From Magnetovibrio sp. (GTDB lineage: Bacteria; Pseudomonadota; Alphaproteobacteria; Rhodospirillales; Magnetovibrionaceae): 64,000 nucleotides of DNA. The position numbers and the translations under genes were made by a program. The DNA is taken from NCBI RefSeq assembly GCF_036568125.1, contig NZ_DATCTF010000010.1:372001-436000 (forward strand). The letters are read 5' to 3'. The notes beneath the pieces are model-generated. The model did no database searches, was not told the DNA's origin, and saw only the letters and a list, made by a program, of their open reading frames with translations. Within the stretch, counting starts at the first letter, position 1, and each line of letters begins with the position of its first letter. Shown piece by piece: positions 1 through 8,976 of the stretch.

Positions 1-372
1 AACCTTACCGGCAAGATCAATTCCTACATCGAAGCCGCGGGTCTGCGCATCATCGCCCAGAAACGCATCCGTCTCACCCGCGATCAGGCCGAAGCCTTCT
101 ATGCGGTTCACAAGGAACGCTCGTTCTTTGGCGAACTGGTGGACTTCATGCTGTCCGGTCCGGTGGTCGTGCAAATCCTGGAAGGTGAAAACGCCATCGC
201 GAAATACCGCGAAGTCATGGGCGCCACCAACCCGGCCAACGCCGACGAAGGCACGATCCGCAAGGACTTCGCCATCGACGTGCAGAACAACTCGGTGCAC
301 GGCTCCGATGCGCCGGAAACGGCTGCCGTCGAAACCGCTTTCTTCTTCTCCGGCATCGAAATCGCCGGTTAA
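1..372 (+). CDS. ndk: Nucleoside diphosphate kinase, 5'-truncated by the window edge
   Basis: The reading frame is open from base 1 and ends with TAA at 370-372, giving 123 residues. It begins at the NLTGKI segment that normally lies about 17 residues into Ndk, so only the extreme N-terminus is outside the window. The phosphohistidine motif [12 protein letters not shown] is intact near the C-terminus. Ndk transfers the gamma phosphate of ATP to other (d)NDPs in the cytoplasm through this histidine. The gene is followed directly by a strong hairpin terminator. Family assignment is very secure. Confidence 0.96.
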   Translation, partial: NLTGKINSYIEAAGLRIIAQKRIRLTRDQAEAFYAVHKERSFFGELVDFMLSGPVVVQILEGENAIAKYREVMGATNPANADEGTIRKDFAIDVQNNSVHGSDAPETAAVETAFFFSGIEIAG

Positions 373-391
373 GTCAAAGCGCCTCAGATTT

Positions 392-427
392 AAAAGGCCG
401 CTCCGGATTGGGGCGGCCTTTTTTATT
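392..427 (+). terminator. Rho-independent terminator after ndk, probably bidirectional
   Basis: A GC-rich hairpin (AAGGCCGC paired with GGCGGCCTT) is followed by a T run on the plus strand. Its opposite strand also runs into TTTT, and the convergent glycosyltransferase gene stops inside it, so it can serve both genes. Confidence 0.85.
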
Positions 428-1706
428 TCAGGATACGAAAATGATCCGAAATCGCTGCCACCGCCCGGGCGATTGGGGTTTCCGTGCGCATGACGCTGGC
501 CGCCGTGCGCGCACGGGTGCGGATGTTTTCGTCGTTCAAGGCTGTCTGGATGCGCTGGGCAAGCGCTTGGGCGGACCATGTGCGCTTGAGTAAGGGGGCT
601 GGCGCCGCGCCGATGCGGTGGAGCTCGCGGCCCCAAAACTGCTGTTCGTCGATGTGCGCCACCACCACCGACGGAACCCCGGCGCGAAGCGCCGTGTGGG
701 TTGTGCCCGCACCGCCGTGATGAACCACCGCGCCGCAACGTGGAAAGACTGCATGATGTGCGCTCTGGTCGACGAACAACACCGTATCGCGGGACTCGGG
801 TTCGTGTGCGAGCCTCAAAGGGGCCTGGATGATCATCCGGCACGACGCCAAGTGCGCGGCCTGCATCAAAACGTCGATGGTGTCTTTTTGCTGGGTCGCG
901 TGGTTGCTCATGACGCTGCCGAAACTGACGTAGACGGGGGGCGGCCCGGCGTTGAGAAATGCCTCCAATCGCGCATCCGGGGTGTGCTCGGCGGTGGCGT
1001 CGCGAAATCCGAATTCGCCGCAGATGCGGTGCTGAGCGCCCCAGTCGTCCTGATGCGCACACAAAACCCCACTGACGGCGATGAGATTGAGTTCCGGCGA
1101 TGTCCACACATCGTCGATCAGATCGCGCGCCGGTGCCATGTCGTGCGCGGTGCGCATTCGATCTGGGAACGGCTTGATGTATTTGTTCAAGAGTTTTCGG
1201 GTTATCCACCACCATGCCCGATTGACTGTCTGTCCCCAGTCGGGCAAGCCTGACGGCGGCGCGAAGCGCGATGGAATGACGCTGTGGGCGAGCATGACGC
1301 TGGCGTAGGGGCGTCCCGCCAATTCAGCGGCGATGCGTAACGGATAATGAAAAAAATGCCCGATGACCAGATCGTTTTCGCGGCACAACCGCTCGGCTTC
1401 ACCGAACATCTGATCCGCGACGGGTTCCAACAGGTTGTCGACAATCATCTGCGCCTGTTTCAGCGGGTTTGCTTGCGCGAACACCGCGGCTTGGACGCGG
1501 GCGCGTTCCGGCGCGCTTTCGATCACCGGCCCGCCGACATACCGCACCGTTAGGGCGAGGCGTTGCGCCGTTTCACTGTAGTCCGTGTCATCGATGCTGG
1601 TGATCGACACGGTGACGTCGTGATCGGCTTCTTGCAGCCCATCCGCAAGCGCCAATAGGGGCATGATGTCGCCGCGGCTGCCCCAGGTTTGAATGCCAAT
1701 GCGCAT
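423..1706 (-). CDS. UDP-glycosyltransferase (GT1/GT28, YjiC-like)
   Basis: 427 residues from the ATG at 1706, which has AGGGGA at a proper distance and begins MRIGIQTWGSRGDIMPLLAL, the typical N-terminal start of this family. An upstream in-frame start at 1787 would add 27 unconserved residues. The C-terminal donor-binding loop HHGGAGTTHTALRAGVPSV is the UGT signature, with a downstream acidic-Q segment (DEQQFWG) that usually contacts the sugar. Members transfer sugars from UDP- or dTDP-sugars to sterols, macrolides, flavonoids or lipids; the acceptor cannot be read here. The gene stands alone, convergent to ndk. Long ORFs on the other strand are shadows. Confidence 0.85.
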   Translation of the reverse strand: MRIGIQTWGSRGDIMPLLALADGLQEADHDVTVSITSIDDTDYSETAQRLALTVRYVGGPVIESAPERARVQAAVFAQANPLKQAQMIVDNLLEPVADQMFGEAERLCRENDLVIGHFFHYPLRIAAELAGRPYASVMLAHSVIPSRFAPPSGLPDWGQTVNRAWWWITRKLLNKYIKPFPDRMRTAHDMAPARDLIDDVWTSPELNLIAVSGVLCAHQDDWGAQHRICGEFGFRDATAEHTPDARLEAFLNAGPPPVYVSFGSVMSNHATQQKDTIDVLMQAAHLASCRMIIQAPLRLAHEPESRDTVLFVDQSAHHAVFPRCGAVVHHGGAGTTHTALRAGVPSVVVAHIDEQQFWGRELHRIGAAPAPLLKRTWSAQALAQRIQTALNDENIRTRARTAASVMRTETPIARAVAAISDHFRILK

Positions 1707-1890
1707 GTCGGTTCCCCTGATTGGTCTTTTGAGTATTCCTCTGATTGGATCTGTCGTCGCACGAGGATATAGCGTAATTTCGAGCAATCACCAGTGAGGG
1801 TGCTCACAGGTGAAGCTCAAAAAATAGGTGCGTGGTCTGGGTTGTGAAATAACCTTTGAAAACAATAAGTTTTGTGGTTTTGAAAGCAGG

Positions 1891-2526
1891 GTGATCATTA
1901 GCAAAACCGTTGCCATCTACGTTTTCGACGAGATCGAGGTGCTCGACCTCGGCGGTCCGTTCGAAGTGTTTTCCGTCGCCAATCGACTGGCGGCCAAGGA
2001 CGGGCGAGACCAGCCATTCAATGTCGTGACCGTCAGCAGCGGGGCGGACATCGTGCAAGCGCGGGGCGGATACCGTTTTTGCCCGTCGCACAACTTTGCC
2101 AACGTCCCTCCGGCCGATGTGTTGGTGGTGCCCGGCGGCGTGGTCGATCACGAATGCGCCCGCCCAGATGTCATTGCGTGGCTGCGCCAAGCCCACGATG
2201 GCGCTGAATTGACGGCATCGGTCTGTACCGGTGCATTTTTGCTTGCCGAGGCGGGCGTGTTGACGGGGCTGGAGGTCACCACGCATTGGGAAGACATCGA
2301 CGAGCTTGAACGCCGCTACCCCGATCTCCATGTTTTGCGGGATCGTTTGTGGGTCGACGAAGGCCGCGTCGTCACGTCGGGCGGCATTTCGGCTGGCATC
2401 GACATGTCTCTGCACTTGGTGCGTCGCTTGGAAGGTCTGGATCTGGCCCGGCGCGTCGCCCGGCAAATGGAATATGACTGGCGCAGCCTTTCGGGCATCG
2501 CTGAGCAAACAGGAGTGAATAGGTAA
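1891..2526 (+). CDS. DJ-1/PfpI family protein (isonitrile hydratase/GlxA-like)
   Basis: About 211 residues with the DJ-1/PfpI fold: an early acidic residue in EIEVLDLGGPFEVF, the nucleophile elbow ASVCTGAFLLAEAG with the predicted reactive cysteine, and the following THWED segment. There is no C-terminal AraC helix-turn-helix domain, so it is a stand-alone domain like InhA isonitrile hydratase and not a GlxA regulator. The start is uncertain: GTG at 1891 precedes the conserved region, while a GTG at 1828 would add 21 unlikely residues. The stop overlaps the next start by one base (TAATG), implying co-translation with the ABM-domain gene. Confidence 0.8.
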   Translation: MIISKTVAIYVFDEIEVLDLGGPFEVFSVANRLAAKDGRDQPFNVVTVSSGADIVQARGGYRFCPSHNFANVPPADVLVVPGGVVDHECARPDVIAWLRQAHDGAELTASVCTGAFLLAEAGVLTGLEVTTHWEDIDELERRYPDLHVLRDRLWVDEGRVVTSGGISAGIDMSLHLVRRLEGLDLARRVARQMEYDWRSLSGIAEQTGVNR

Positions 2527-2870
2527 TGATCGCCGTCATTTTCGAAGTCTGGCCGGACCCCGTGCGCAAACAGGACTATCTCGATCTCGCCGCCGAGCTG
2601 CGCCCGCTGCTCGACGGCATCGACGGGTTCATCTCGATCGAACGGTTCGAAAGCCTGTCGGAACCCGGCAAAATCCTGTCGCTGTCGTTCTGGCGCGACG
2701 AAGACGCGGTTGCGCAATGGCGTGCTTTGGAACGCCACCGCGCCGCGCAAACCGAAGGCCGGGGCGGCGTTTTCAAGGACTACCGCCTGCGGGTCGCGGC
2801 CGTAATGCGCGATTACGGGATGCACGCGCGCGTAGAGGCTCCGGAAGATTCGCGCCGTGCCCATGAATAA
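2526..2870 (+). CDS. Antibiotic biosynthesis monooxygenase (ABM) domain protein
   Basis: A 114-residue single-domain protein starting MIAVIFEVWPDP and containing the FISIERFES and LSLSFWRDEDAVAQWR segments typical of the dimeric alpha/beta ABM fold. These small cofactor-free or haem-binding proteins oxidise quinol-like compounds, degrade haem, or have unknown substrates. It is translationally coupled to the preceding DJ-1/PfpI gene, so the two probably act on related reactive small molecules; that link is inference. No residue fixes the substrate. Confidence 0.75.
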   Translation: MIAVIFEVWPDPVRKQDYLDLAAELRPLLDGIDGFISIERFESLSEPGKILSLSFWRDEDAVAQWRALERHRAAQTEGRGGVFKDYRLRVAAVMRDYGMHARVEAPEDSRRAHE

Positions 2871-2949
2871 GGCTCGCCAAACGCCTGAAATGAGCATATA
2901 GGCCATTGAACGGCGCGCGTTGTGCGGGCTCTTACATGGAAAACCGAAT

Positions 2950-3552
2950 ATGGCTCACGGGTCGGTCACGCCTGTTTTGCCGCCTTCTGCGGGTGGGGGG
3001 AACTCCCTTGCCTATTGGATCGTGATCCCGAACGCCTTTTCCGCCGACGAATGCCGACATCTTACCGATGTGTTCGCGCAACTGGACGCCGTCAATGGCG
3101 GTCTGGTGGCGGGGCGTTTCGACCAAAACGTCCGCCAGTCGGCGCTGGTGTGGGTGCCCGAACGCGAAGACCTCGCCTGGGTCGATACGCGCATGGCGCG
3201 TCTGGCCGCCGACGCCAATCGCCAACTGTTCAATTACGCGCTGGACGGTTTCGACGAGCAGTTGCAAATGGCCGCATACGGTCCCGGTCATTACTACGAC
3301 TGGCACATCGATCGCGGCCAGGGCAGCACGGCGGGGCGGCGTAAGCTGACCCTTTCGGTGCAACTCACCCAACCCGACGCTTATGCGGGCGGTGAATTGG
3401 AAATCAACGCCGACGGCCGCCCCTTTCAAGCCCCGCGCGACCAAGGCACGGCGGTGGTGTTTGCCGCCACCACCTTGCACCGCGTGGCGCCGGTGCTCAG
3501 CGGTTTGCGCCACTCCCTGGTCGCCTGGGTTCACGGCCCGGCGTTCGTTTAG
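2950..3552 (+). CDS. 2-oxoglutarate/Fe(II)-dependent dioxygenase (PKHD-type hydroxylase)
   Basis: 200 residues from ATG 2950 (a TTG at 2920 would add ten). The iron-binding facial triad is visible: WHIDRG gives HxD and LHRVAPV gives the distal His. The 2-oxoglutarate-binding Arg is in RHSLVAW. The GGELEIN segment and overall size match PKHD-type (PiuC/Ofd-like prolyl hydroxylase) proteins. Members hydroxylate a protein or small substrate with O2 and 2-oxoglutarate; the target is unknown. It converges on purN with only three bases between the stop codons. Confidence 0.85.
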   Translation: MAHGSVTPVLPPSAGGGNSLAYWIVIPNAFSADECRHLTDVFAQLDAVNGGLVAGRFDQNVRQSALVWVPEREDLAWVDTRMARLAADANRQLFNYALDGFDEQLQMAAYGPGHYYDWHIDRGQGSTAGRRKLTLSVQLTQPDAYAGGELEINADGRPFQAPRDQGTAVVFAATTLHRVAPVLSGLRHSLVAWVHGPAFV

Positions 3553-3555
3553 GCA

Positions 3556-4197
3556 TTAGCCAGCCGGATTGCTCATCGCGCCGTCGGGCACGGCGTGATC
3601 GTTGATCAGCACGCGCTCGGCGCTGACCCTGACCCGGCCCTCGGCGATGAATTTGACCGCGCGGGGATAGATGACGTGTTCTTGTTCCAAGATGCGCGCG
3701 GCCAGATCGTCGGGGGTGTCGGTTGGGTGCACCGGAACCACGGCCTGACTGATGATCGGGCCTTCGTCCATGGCCGGGCGCACGAAATGCACCGTGCAGC
3801 CGGAAAAACGCGCGCCTTCCTCGATTGCGCGCTCGTGCACGTGCAGGCCTTTATATGCCGGCAACAGGGACGGGTGGATGTTGATCAGGCGGTCGCGCCA
3901 TTTGCGCACGAAGCCGTCAGACAGCAACCGCATGAAACCCGCCAGACACACCAGTTCCGCGCCGGCTTCTTCGATCTTGGCGCTCATGGCTTCGTCGAAG
4001 CTTTCGCGGTCGGCGAAATCCTTGTGGCTGAGCACTGCGGTGGGGATGTCGGCTTGACGGGCGCGCTCCAGACCGTAGGCGTCGGCCTTGTTGGACAGCA
4101 CCAGGGCGATTTCGGCGGGGTAGTCTTCCGCCGCGCAGGCGTCGATCAACGCTTGCAGATTGGAACCGCGACCGGAAACGAGCACCGCAAGCTTCAT
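3556..4197 (-). CDS. purN: Phosphoribosylglycinamide formyltransferase
   Basis: 213 residues. The N-terminal SGRGSNLQALIDA phosphate loop, the formyl-THF site INIHPSLLPAYKGLHVHERA with catalytic Asn and His, and SGCTVHFV are all present. PurN formylates GAR to FGAR in purine synthesis using 10-formyl-THF. The gene lies five bases after purM on the same strand, the usual purM-purN operon of proteobacteria. Length is normal and nothing is missing. Confidence 0.96.
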   Translation of the reverse strand: MKLAVLVSGRGSNLQALIDACAAEDYPAEIALVLSNKADAYGLERARQADIPTAVLSHKDFADRESFDEAMSAKIEEAGAELVCLAGFMRLLSDGFVRKWRDRLINIHPSLLPAYKGLHVHERAIEEGARFSGCTVHFVRPAMDEGPIISQAVVPVHPTDTPDDLAARILEQEHVIYPRAVKFIAEGRVRVSAERVLINDHAVPDGAMSNPAG

Positions 4198-4202
4198 CGC
4201 CG

Positions 4203-5342
4203 TTAACCCCAGGCTTTGTCTGCGTTCAGCAGCACCACGCCCTCGTTGCCTTGCGGACGGGGGATGATGCGGCCGATTTCAAACACCGTTTCGCCTTCAG
4301 CTTCGAACACGGCTTTGAGTTCGGCGGCCTTAGTTGCATCGACGACCACGGCCATGCCCACGCCGCAGTTAAAGGTGCGGGCCATTTCGGTGGCGGCGAT
4401 GTTGCCTTCGCGTTGCAGCCAGCGGAACACATCGGGCGTGTCCCACGCGGTGGCGTCGACCTCGGCGGCCAGACCATCGGGCAGCACGCGGGGGATGTTT
4501 TCCAAAACGCCGCCGCCGGTGATGTGGCTCAGCGCATGTACGCCGCCGGACTTGATCGCGGCCAGGCACGATTTGACGTAGATTTTGGTCGGCACCAACA
4601 GCGCCTCGCCGAGCGTCTTGCCCTGGGCGTTGAAAGGCGCGAAGGGCGCTTCGACCTGATAGGCCAGACGCGCTTTGTCGACGATGTGGTCGCGCACCGC
4701 GGCTTGCATCTTGGTGTCGGCGGGGCCGCCGATCACGGCGTCGGAAACGACCTTGCGCACCAGGGAAAAACCGTTGGAATGCAAGCCGCTGGACGCCAAG
4801 CCGAGGATCACGTCGCCGTCTTGCACCTTGTCGCCGGTGAGCACCGCGTCGCGATCGACCGCGCCGACGCAAAAGCCCGCCAGATCGTAATCGCCGCCGC
4901 CGTACATGCCGGGCATTTCCGCCGTTTCGCCGCCGATCAGCGCCGCGCCGGATTGACGGCAGCCTTCGGCGATGCCCGCGATGATGTCCTTGCCGGCCTT
5001 CACGTCGAGCTTGCCGGTGGCGTAATAATCGAGAAAGAACAACGGTTCCGCGCCTTGCACCACCAGATCGTTGACGCACATGGCGACCAGATCGATGCCG
5101 ACGGTGGTGTGGCTCTGCATGGCGATGGCGACCTTCAGTTTGGTGCCCACGCCGTCGGTACCCGCGACCAAGATCGGGTCAGAGTAGCCAGCGGCCTTGA
5201 GGTCGAACATGGCGCCGAAACCGCCCAGACCGGAAACCACACCGGAACGCGAGGTCGATTTGGCGTCGCCCTTGATCGCTTCGACCAACGCGTTGCCCGC
5301 ATCGATGTCGACACCGGCGTCTTTGTAATTTGCCCCGGACAT
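4203..5342 (-). CDS. purM: Phosphoribosylformylglycinamidine cyclo-ligase (AIR synthetase)
   Basis: 379 residues, starting [20 protein letters not shown]. The typical [32 protein letters not shown] and [10 protein letters not shown] segments of PurM are clear, as is [15 protein letters not shown]. PurM closes FGAM to AIR with ATP, one of the central purine steps. First gene of the purM-purN operon. The 137-165 bases to the divergent DUF2066 gene should hold both promoters. A long plus-strand ORF across it is a codon-bias shadow. Confidence 0.97.
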   Translation of the reverse strand: MSGANYKDAGVDIDAGNALVEAIKGDAKSTSRSGVVSGLGGFGAMFDLKAAGYSDPILVAGTDGVGTKLKVAIAMQSHTTVGIDLVAMCVNDLVVQGAEPLFFLDYYATGKLDVKAGKDIIAGIAEGCRQSGAALIGGETAEMPGMYGGGDYDLAGFCVGAVDRDAVLTGDKVQDGDVILGLASSGLHSNGFSLVRKVVSDAVIGGPADTKMQAAVRDHIVDKARLAYQVEAPFAPFNAQGKTLGEALLVPTKIYVKSCLAAIKSGGVHALSHITGGGVLENIPRVLPDGLAAEVDATAWDTPDVFRWLQREGNIAATEMARTFNCGVGMAVVVDATKAAELKAVFEAEGETVFEIGRIIPRPQGNEGVVLLNADKAWG

Positions 5343-5506
5343 GGCGGGCTCCTCTTGGTTCTCGTATGGCTATACGGGGCGGACGCAAACGCCGCTCTGG
5401 TAATGATGGCTGAGCGTGGTAAAACAGTGCCTAGCCTGTGTTCTTCAGGTGAAACATACCCATTTAGGGACGCTTTGCAATGGCGCAGAATAAGGGGACG
5501 CGGTTG

Positions 5507-6655
5507 ATGAGAATTGGAACTGCTTACGGGCTTGTATTTGCCGTGCTGTTCGCGCTCTTGGGCACGGACGCCCGGGCCGATGCGCCGCGCCTGTTCGAGG
5601 TCTCCAACGTCACCGTCGACGTCACCGCCGATTCGGCCACCACCGCGCGGGTCGAGGCCTTGGCCCAGGGCGAGAAAAAGGCTTTTTACCTGCTGTTGAA
5701 GCGTCTGACCCTGCAAGCCTATCACAACCGTCTGCCCGACATCCCCACCAACCAAATCACCGAATTGGTGCAAGATTTTGCGGTGACGGACGAAAAAACC
5801 TCATCGGTGCGCTACATCGCCAAGCTCACCTACCGCTTTCACGCCGAAGGGGTGCGCGCGCTGCTGGACGAACATGGTCTGCCGTTCGCCGAAACGGCGT
5901 CCAAGCCGGTGCTGTTGCTGCCGGTCTACCAAGCCGCGGGCGCGTTGCTGCTGTGGGACGACCCCAATCCGTGGCGCGCGGCGTGGCGCGCCTACGCCGA
6001 AAACGGACCCGGCCAAGGTTTGGTGCCGATGGTTCTGCCGGTCGGCGATTTGAACGACGTGCGCACCATCGGCGCGGAACAGGCCATCGAAGGCGACATG
6101 GCGCGCCTGGAAGAAATCGCCCGGCGTTACGAGGCCGGCGACGTGGTGGTGGCGCATGGCATTTTGCGCATGGACTCGTTCAACGGCCTGCCGGAACTGG
6201 AAGTCTATTTGACGCGCTTCGGCTCAGCCCTTCAAGAACACACGGTGGTCAAAAGCTTTACCTCGGAACCGGGCGACGACATTCCCAATTTGCTGAAGCG
6301 CGCCGCCGAGCAACTGACCGCTCAGGTCGAAGACAATTGGAAGCAGGACAACCTGATCCAGGCGGGCAGTGCGCAACTGCTGCCGGTGTCCGTGCCGGTG
6401 CGCGGCTTGAGCGATTGGGTCCGGGTGCGCGACCGTCTCAACGGTGTCGCGGTGGTGCGCCGCGCCGATCTGGTGTTGCTGCGCCGCGATCAGGTGCGTT
6501 TGAACCTGCATTTCATCGGTGACGCGGAACAATTGGCATTGTCGCTCGACCAAGCGGACTTGGCACTGTGGGAAGAAGCCGGGCAGTGGTATCTGGCGCA
6601 GAAAATCGCGCCGTCGGCGGCTACTTCTGCTTCCCCTGAACCCACTGCGCAGTGA
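5507..6655 (+). CDS. DUF2066 domain-containing exported protein
   Basis: 382 residues from ATG 5507, chosen because GGGGA lies about nine bases upstream and the product then begins with a clean signal peptide (MRIGTAYGLVFAVLFALLG, cleavage near ARA-DA). An ATG at 5480 would add nine residues. The body matches DUF2066 proteins: VTVDVTADSATTARVEALAQ at the start, then KKAFYLLLKRLT. Function is not established; the protein is likely periplasmic or envelope-associated. It heads a tight plus-strand run to hdaA, an order typical of alphaproteobacteria. Confidence 0.8.
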   Translation: MRIGTAYGLVFAVLFALLGTDARADAPRLFEVSNVTVDVTADSATTARVEALAQGEKKAFYLLLKRLTLQAYHNRLPDIPTNQITELVQDFAVTDEKTSSVRYIAKLTYRFHAEGVRALLDEHGLPFAETASKPVLLLPVYQAAGALLLWDDPNPWRAAWRAYAENGPGQGLVPMVLPVGDLNDVRTIGAEQAIEGDMARLEEIARRYEAGDVVVAHGILRMDSFNGLPELEVYLTRFGSALQEHTVVKSFTSEPGDDIPNLLKRAAEQLTAQVEDNWKQDNLIQAGSAQLLPVSVPVRGLSDWVRVRDRLNGVAVVRRADLVLLRRDQVRLNLHFIGDAEQLALSLDQADLALWEEAGQWYLAQKIAPSAATSASPEPTAQ

Positions 6656-6668
6656 TGGTGGCGTTTAG

Positions 6669-7214
6669 GTGAACATCCCCAATATCATCACGCTGCTGCG
6701 CATAGCCGCGACACCGTTCGCGGTGTGGCTGATCCTGGAAAACAACCTGATGTGGGCGTTTTGGGTGTTCGTCGCGGCGGGCATATCGGACGCCTTGGAC
6801 GGGTTTATCGCCAAGCGCTTCAACATGGAAACCGAACTGGGCAAGTATCTCGACCCGCTGGCCGACAAGGCGCTGTTGGTGTCGGTCTACGTGTCGTTGG
6901 GTATCGAAGGCTATTTGCCCAATTGGTTGGTGATCATGGTGGTGTTTCGCGACGTGTTCATCGTCGGCGGAGCGTTGCTCTTTGAAACCATGACGCATTC
7001 GCTTACCATGCAACCGTTGATGATCAGCAAGGTCAACACGACCTTGCAGATTGTGTTGGCGGCGGCGGTGATGGCTAGCGTCGGTTACGGCATCGATCTC
7101 GCCCAGGCCCTGGACGCGGTGGTGATCTTGACCGCCATGGCGACGGTGCTGTCGGGATTGAGCTACGCGGTGGTGTGGATCCGCCGATGGTCGCAGTTGG
7201 AGGACGATCAATGA
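6669..7214 (+). CDS. CDP-alcohol phosphatidyltransferase family membrane protein
   Basis: 181 residues from a GTG start. The CDP-alcohol motif D-x2-D-G-x2-A-(K/R)-x8-G-x3-D-x3-D is complete in SDALDGFIAKRF followed by GKYLDPLADK. Several hydrophobic segments indicate an integral inner-membrane enzyme. Members move a phosphatidyl group from CDP-diacylglycerol to an alcohol such as glycerol phosphate (PgsA-like); which alcohol is used cannot be fixed. The last codon overlaps the next gene by ATGA. Confidence 0.88.
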   Translation: MNIPNIITLLRIAATPFAVWLILENNLMWAFWVFVAAGISDALDGFIAKRFNMETELGKYLDPLADKALLVSVYVSLGIEGYLPNWLVIMVVFRDVFIVGGALLFETMTHSLTMQPLMISKVNTTLQIVLAAAVMASVGYGIDLAQALDAVVILTAMATVLSGLSYAVVWIRRWSQLEDDQ

Positions 7215-8278
7215 CCCAGCGGATGAGCCGCGAAAAGCAGACCGTGGTGTGGGTCTTCGGCTTTGCGGTGTTCGTATTCTTGCTCTACGCCCTCAGCAGC
7301 GTGCTGACGCCGTTTGTGGCGGGGCTTGCGGTGGCTTATTTCCTCGACCCTCTCGCGGACCGCTTGGAAGCGGTGTTGAAATCGCGCTCGGCGGCCACGG
7401 CACTTATTCTGCTGACCTTTTTCGTCGCAGTGTTCGCCCTTGGCGTGGTTTTGTTTCCGCTGTTGCAGGCCCAGATCACGGGGCTGGTCGCGCGTATCCC
7501 CGAGGCGCTGGACGCGGCGCATGGTTTGCTCGACCCGTTGGTCAAGCAGATCGAACAGGAACTTGGCGCGGCGGAAATTCAAAAGCTCAAAGACAGCGCG
7601 GGTGCCTTCACCGGCGCCGCCGTATCGTGGCTGCTGGATGTCCTGAAAAGCTTGTTCCTCGGTGGCAAAGCCTTCGTCAACGCCCTGTCGCTGTTGTTCA
7701 TCATGCCGGTGGTGGCGTTTTTCCTGTTGCGCGACTGGGACATTTTGGTGGCTAAGGTCGACGACCTGTTGCCGCGTTCATCGGCTGAGACGATCCGCGC
7801 CCAGTTTCGCGACATCGACGCCACCATTGCCGGGTTTGTGCGCGGTCAAGCGACCGTGTGCTTGGCGCTAGGCACCATTTACGCCACCGGCCTGACGTTG
7901 GTGGGGTTGGATTTCGGATTGCTGATCGGCTTGCTGACCGGCCTTTTGGCGTTCGTGCCCTATGTCGGCATGATCATCGGCCTGTTGGTTGCGTTCGTCG
8001 TGGCCCTGATGCAGTTCAGCGATCCGCTGTCGTTCCTTCTGGTGGCGGCGGTGTTTGGCTTTGGGCAAACCGTCGATGCGGCGTTTCTCACCCCCAATCT
8101 GGTTGGCGGACGCGTCGGGCTGCATCCGGTGTGGATCATCTTCGCATTGATGGCGGGCGGTTCGGTGTTCGGCTTCACCGGGGTGTTGTTGGCCGTGCCG
8201 GTCGCCTCGGTGATTGGCGTCTTGGTGCGTTTCGCCATTGGCCGTTACCGCCAATGCGCACTATATACGGGTTCATGA
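7211..8278 (+). CDS. AI-2E/PerM family permease
   Basis: 355 residues from ATG 7211, supported by the 4-base ATGA overlap with the preceding gene. Multiple membrane segments, a central amphipathic region (about residues 90-150) and the C-terminal LTGLLAFVPYVGMIIG and DAAFLTPNLVGGRVGLHPV motifs are typical of the family named after the autoinducer-2 exporter TqsA. Most members are of unknown substrate; in alphaproteobacteria the gene usually precedes hdaA, as here. The family name alone is not evidence for AI-2 transport. The last codon overlaps hdaA by four bases. Confidence 0.88.
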   Translation: MTQRMSREKQTVVWVFGFAVFVFLLYALSSVLTPFVAGLAVAYFLDPLADRLEAVLKSRSAATALILLTFFVAVFALGVVLFPLLQAQITGLVARIPEALDAAHGLLDPLVKQIEQELGAAEIQKLKDSAGAFTGAAVSWLLDVLKSLFLGGKAFVNALSLLFIMPVVAFFLLRDWDILVAKVDDLLPRSSAETIRAQFRDIDATIAGFVRGQATVCLALGTIYATGLTLVGLDFGLLIGLLTGLLAFVPYVGMIIGLLVAFVVALMQFSDPLSFLLVAAVFGFGQTVDAAFLTPNLVGGRVGLHPVWIIFALMAGGSVFGFTGVLLAVPVASVIGVLVRFAIGRYRQCALYTGS

Positions 8279-8973
8279 AACAGCCTGTGAAGCAAATCCC
8301 CTTTGATTTCGACCTGAGACCGGCGTTGGGCGGCGAGGACTTTTTGGTTGCGCCGTGTAATGCAGACGCGATCCAATGGGTCGAGCGCTGGCCCGACTGG
8401 CCGGGCCCGGTGTTGGCCATTGCCGCCCCCGAGGGGGCGGGCAAGACCCACTTGGCGCACGTCTTTCAGGCCCACAGCGGTGCGCGCATGGTCGGCGTGG
8501 ACGACTTGCGGACGTTGCGCGCCGATGGCGTATTGTCCGGCGCGACGGCCTTGGTGTTGGAAGACGTGGAAACGTTTCTCGACGCGGGGTTGGCGGAAGA
8601 GCTGTTGCATCTTTATAATTTGGCACGCGAAGAGGGCGTTAAAATCCTCATGACGGCGGAACGCCCGCCGTCGCGCTGGTCTATTGACTTGAAAGACCTG
8701 AGCTCGCGTTTGAACACCGCGCCGGTGGCGGAAATCAGCCCGCCCGACGACGCCCTGATCACCGCCTTGATCGTCAAGCAGTTCGCCGATCGGCAATTGG
8801 GCGTGGACCCGGATGTTTTGACGTATATGCTGGCGCGCATGGACCGGTCGTTTTCGGCGGTGCGCAACTTGATCCGCGCCATCGATGCGCAAGCGCTGGC
8901 GCAAAAACGCCCCATCACCGTACCCTTGGTGCGAAGCGTGTTGGAAAATCAAAAACCTAACGATATGGAATGA
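8275..8973 (+). CDS. hdaA: DnaA-like replication regulator HdaA
   Basis: 232 residues, start set by the ATGA overlap with the permease gene. It begins with the clamp-binding-type segment KQIPFDFDLRP, then a Walker A loop APEGAGKTHLAH and a DnaA-like AAA+ body ending with an RNLIRAIDAQAL lid. It lacks the DnaA DNA-binding domain. In Caulobacter, HdaA with the sliding clamp stimulates ATP hydrolysis by DnaA and prevents re-initiation. Gene position after the PerM gene matches other alphaproteobacteria. Confidence 0.9.
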   Translation: MKQPVKQIPFDFDLRPALGGEDFLVAPCNADAIQWVERWPDWPGPVLAIAAPEGAGKTHLAHVFQAHSGARMVGVDDLRTLRADGVLSGATALVLEDVETFLDAGLAEELLHLYNLAREEGVKILMTAERPPSRWSIDLKDLSSRLNTAPVAEISPPDDALITALIVKQFADRQLGVDPDVLTYMLARMDRSFSAVRNLIRAIDAQALAQKRPITVPLVRSVLENQKPNDME

Positions 8974-8976
8974 CAG

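Noticed and set aside
7211-8278. Linking the AI-2E family permease to the LuxPQ-like operon as an AI-2 exporter
   Set aside because: The family name comes from one characterised member; the gene lies 20 kb away in the common hdaA context and there is no luxS in the window.
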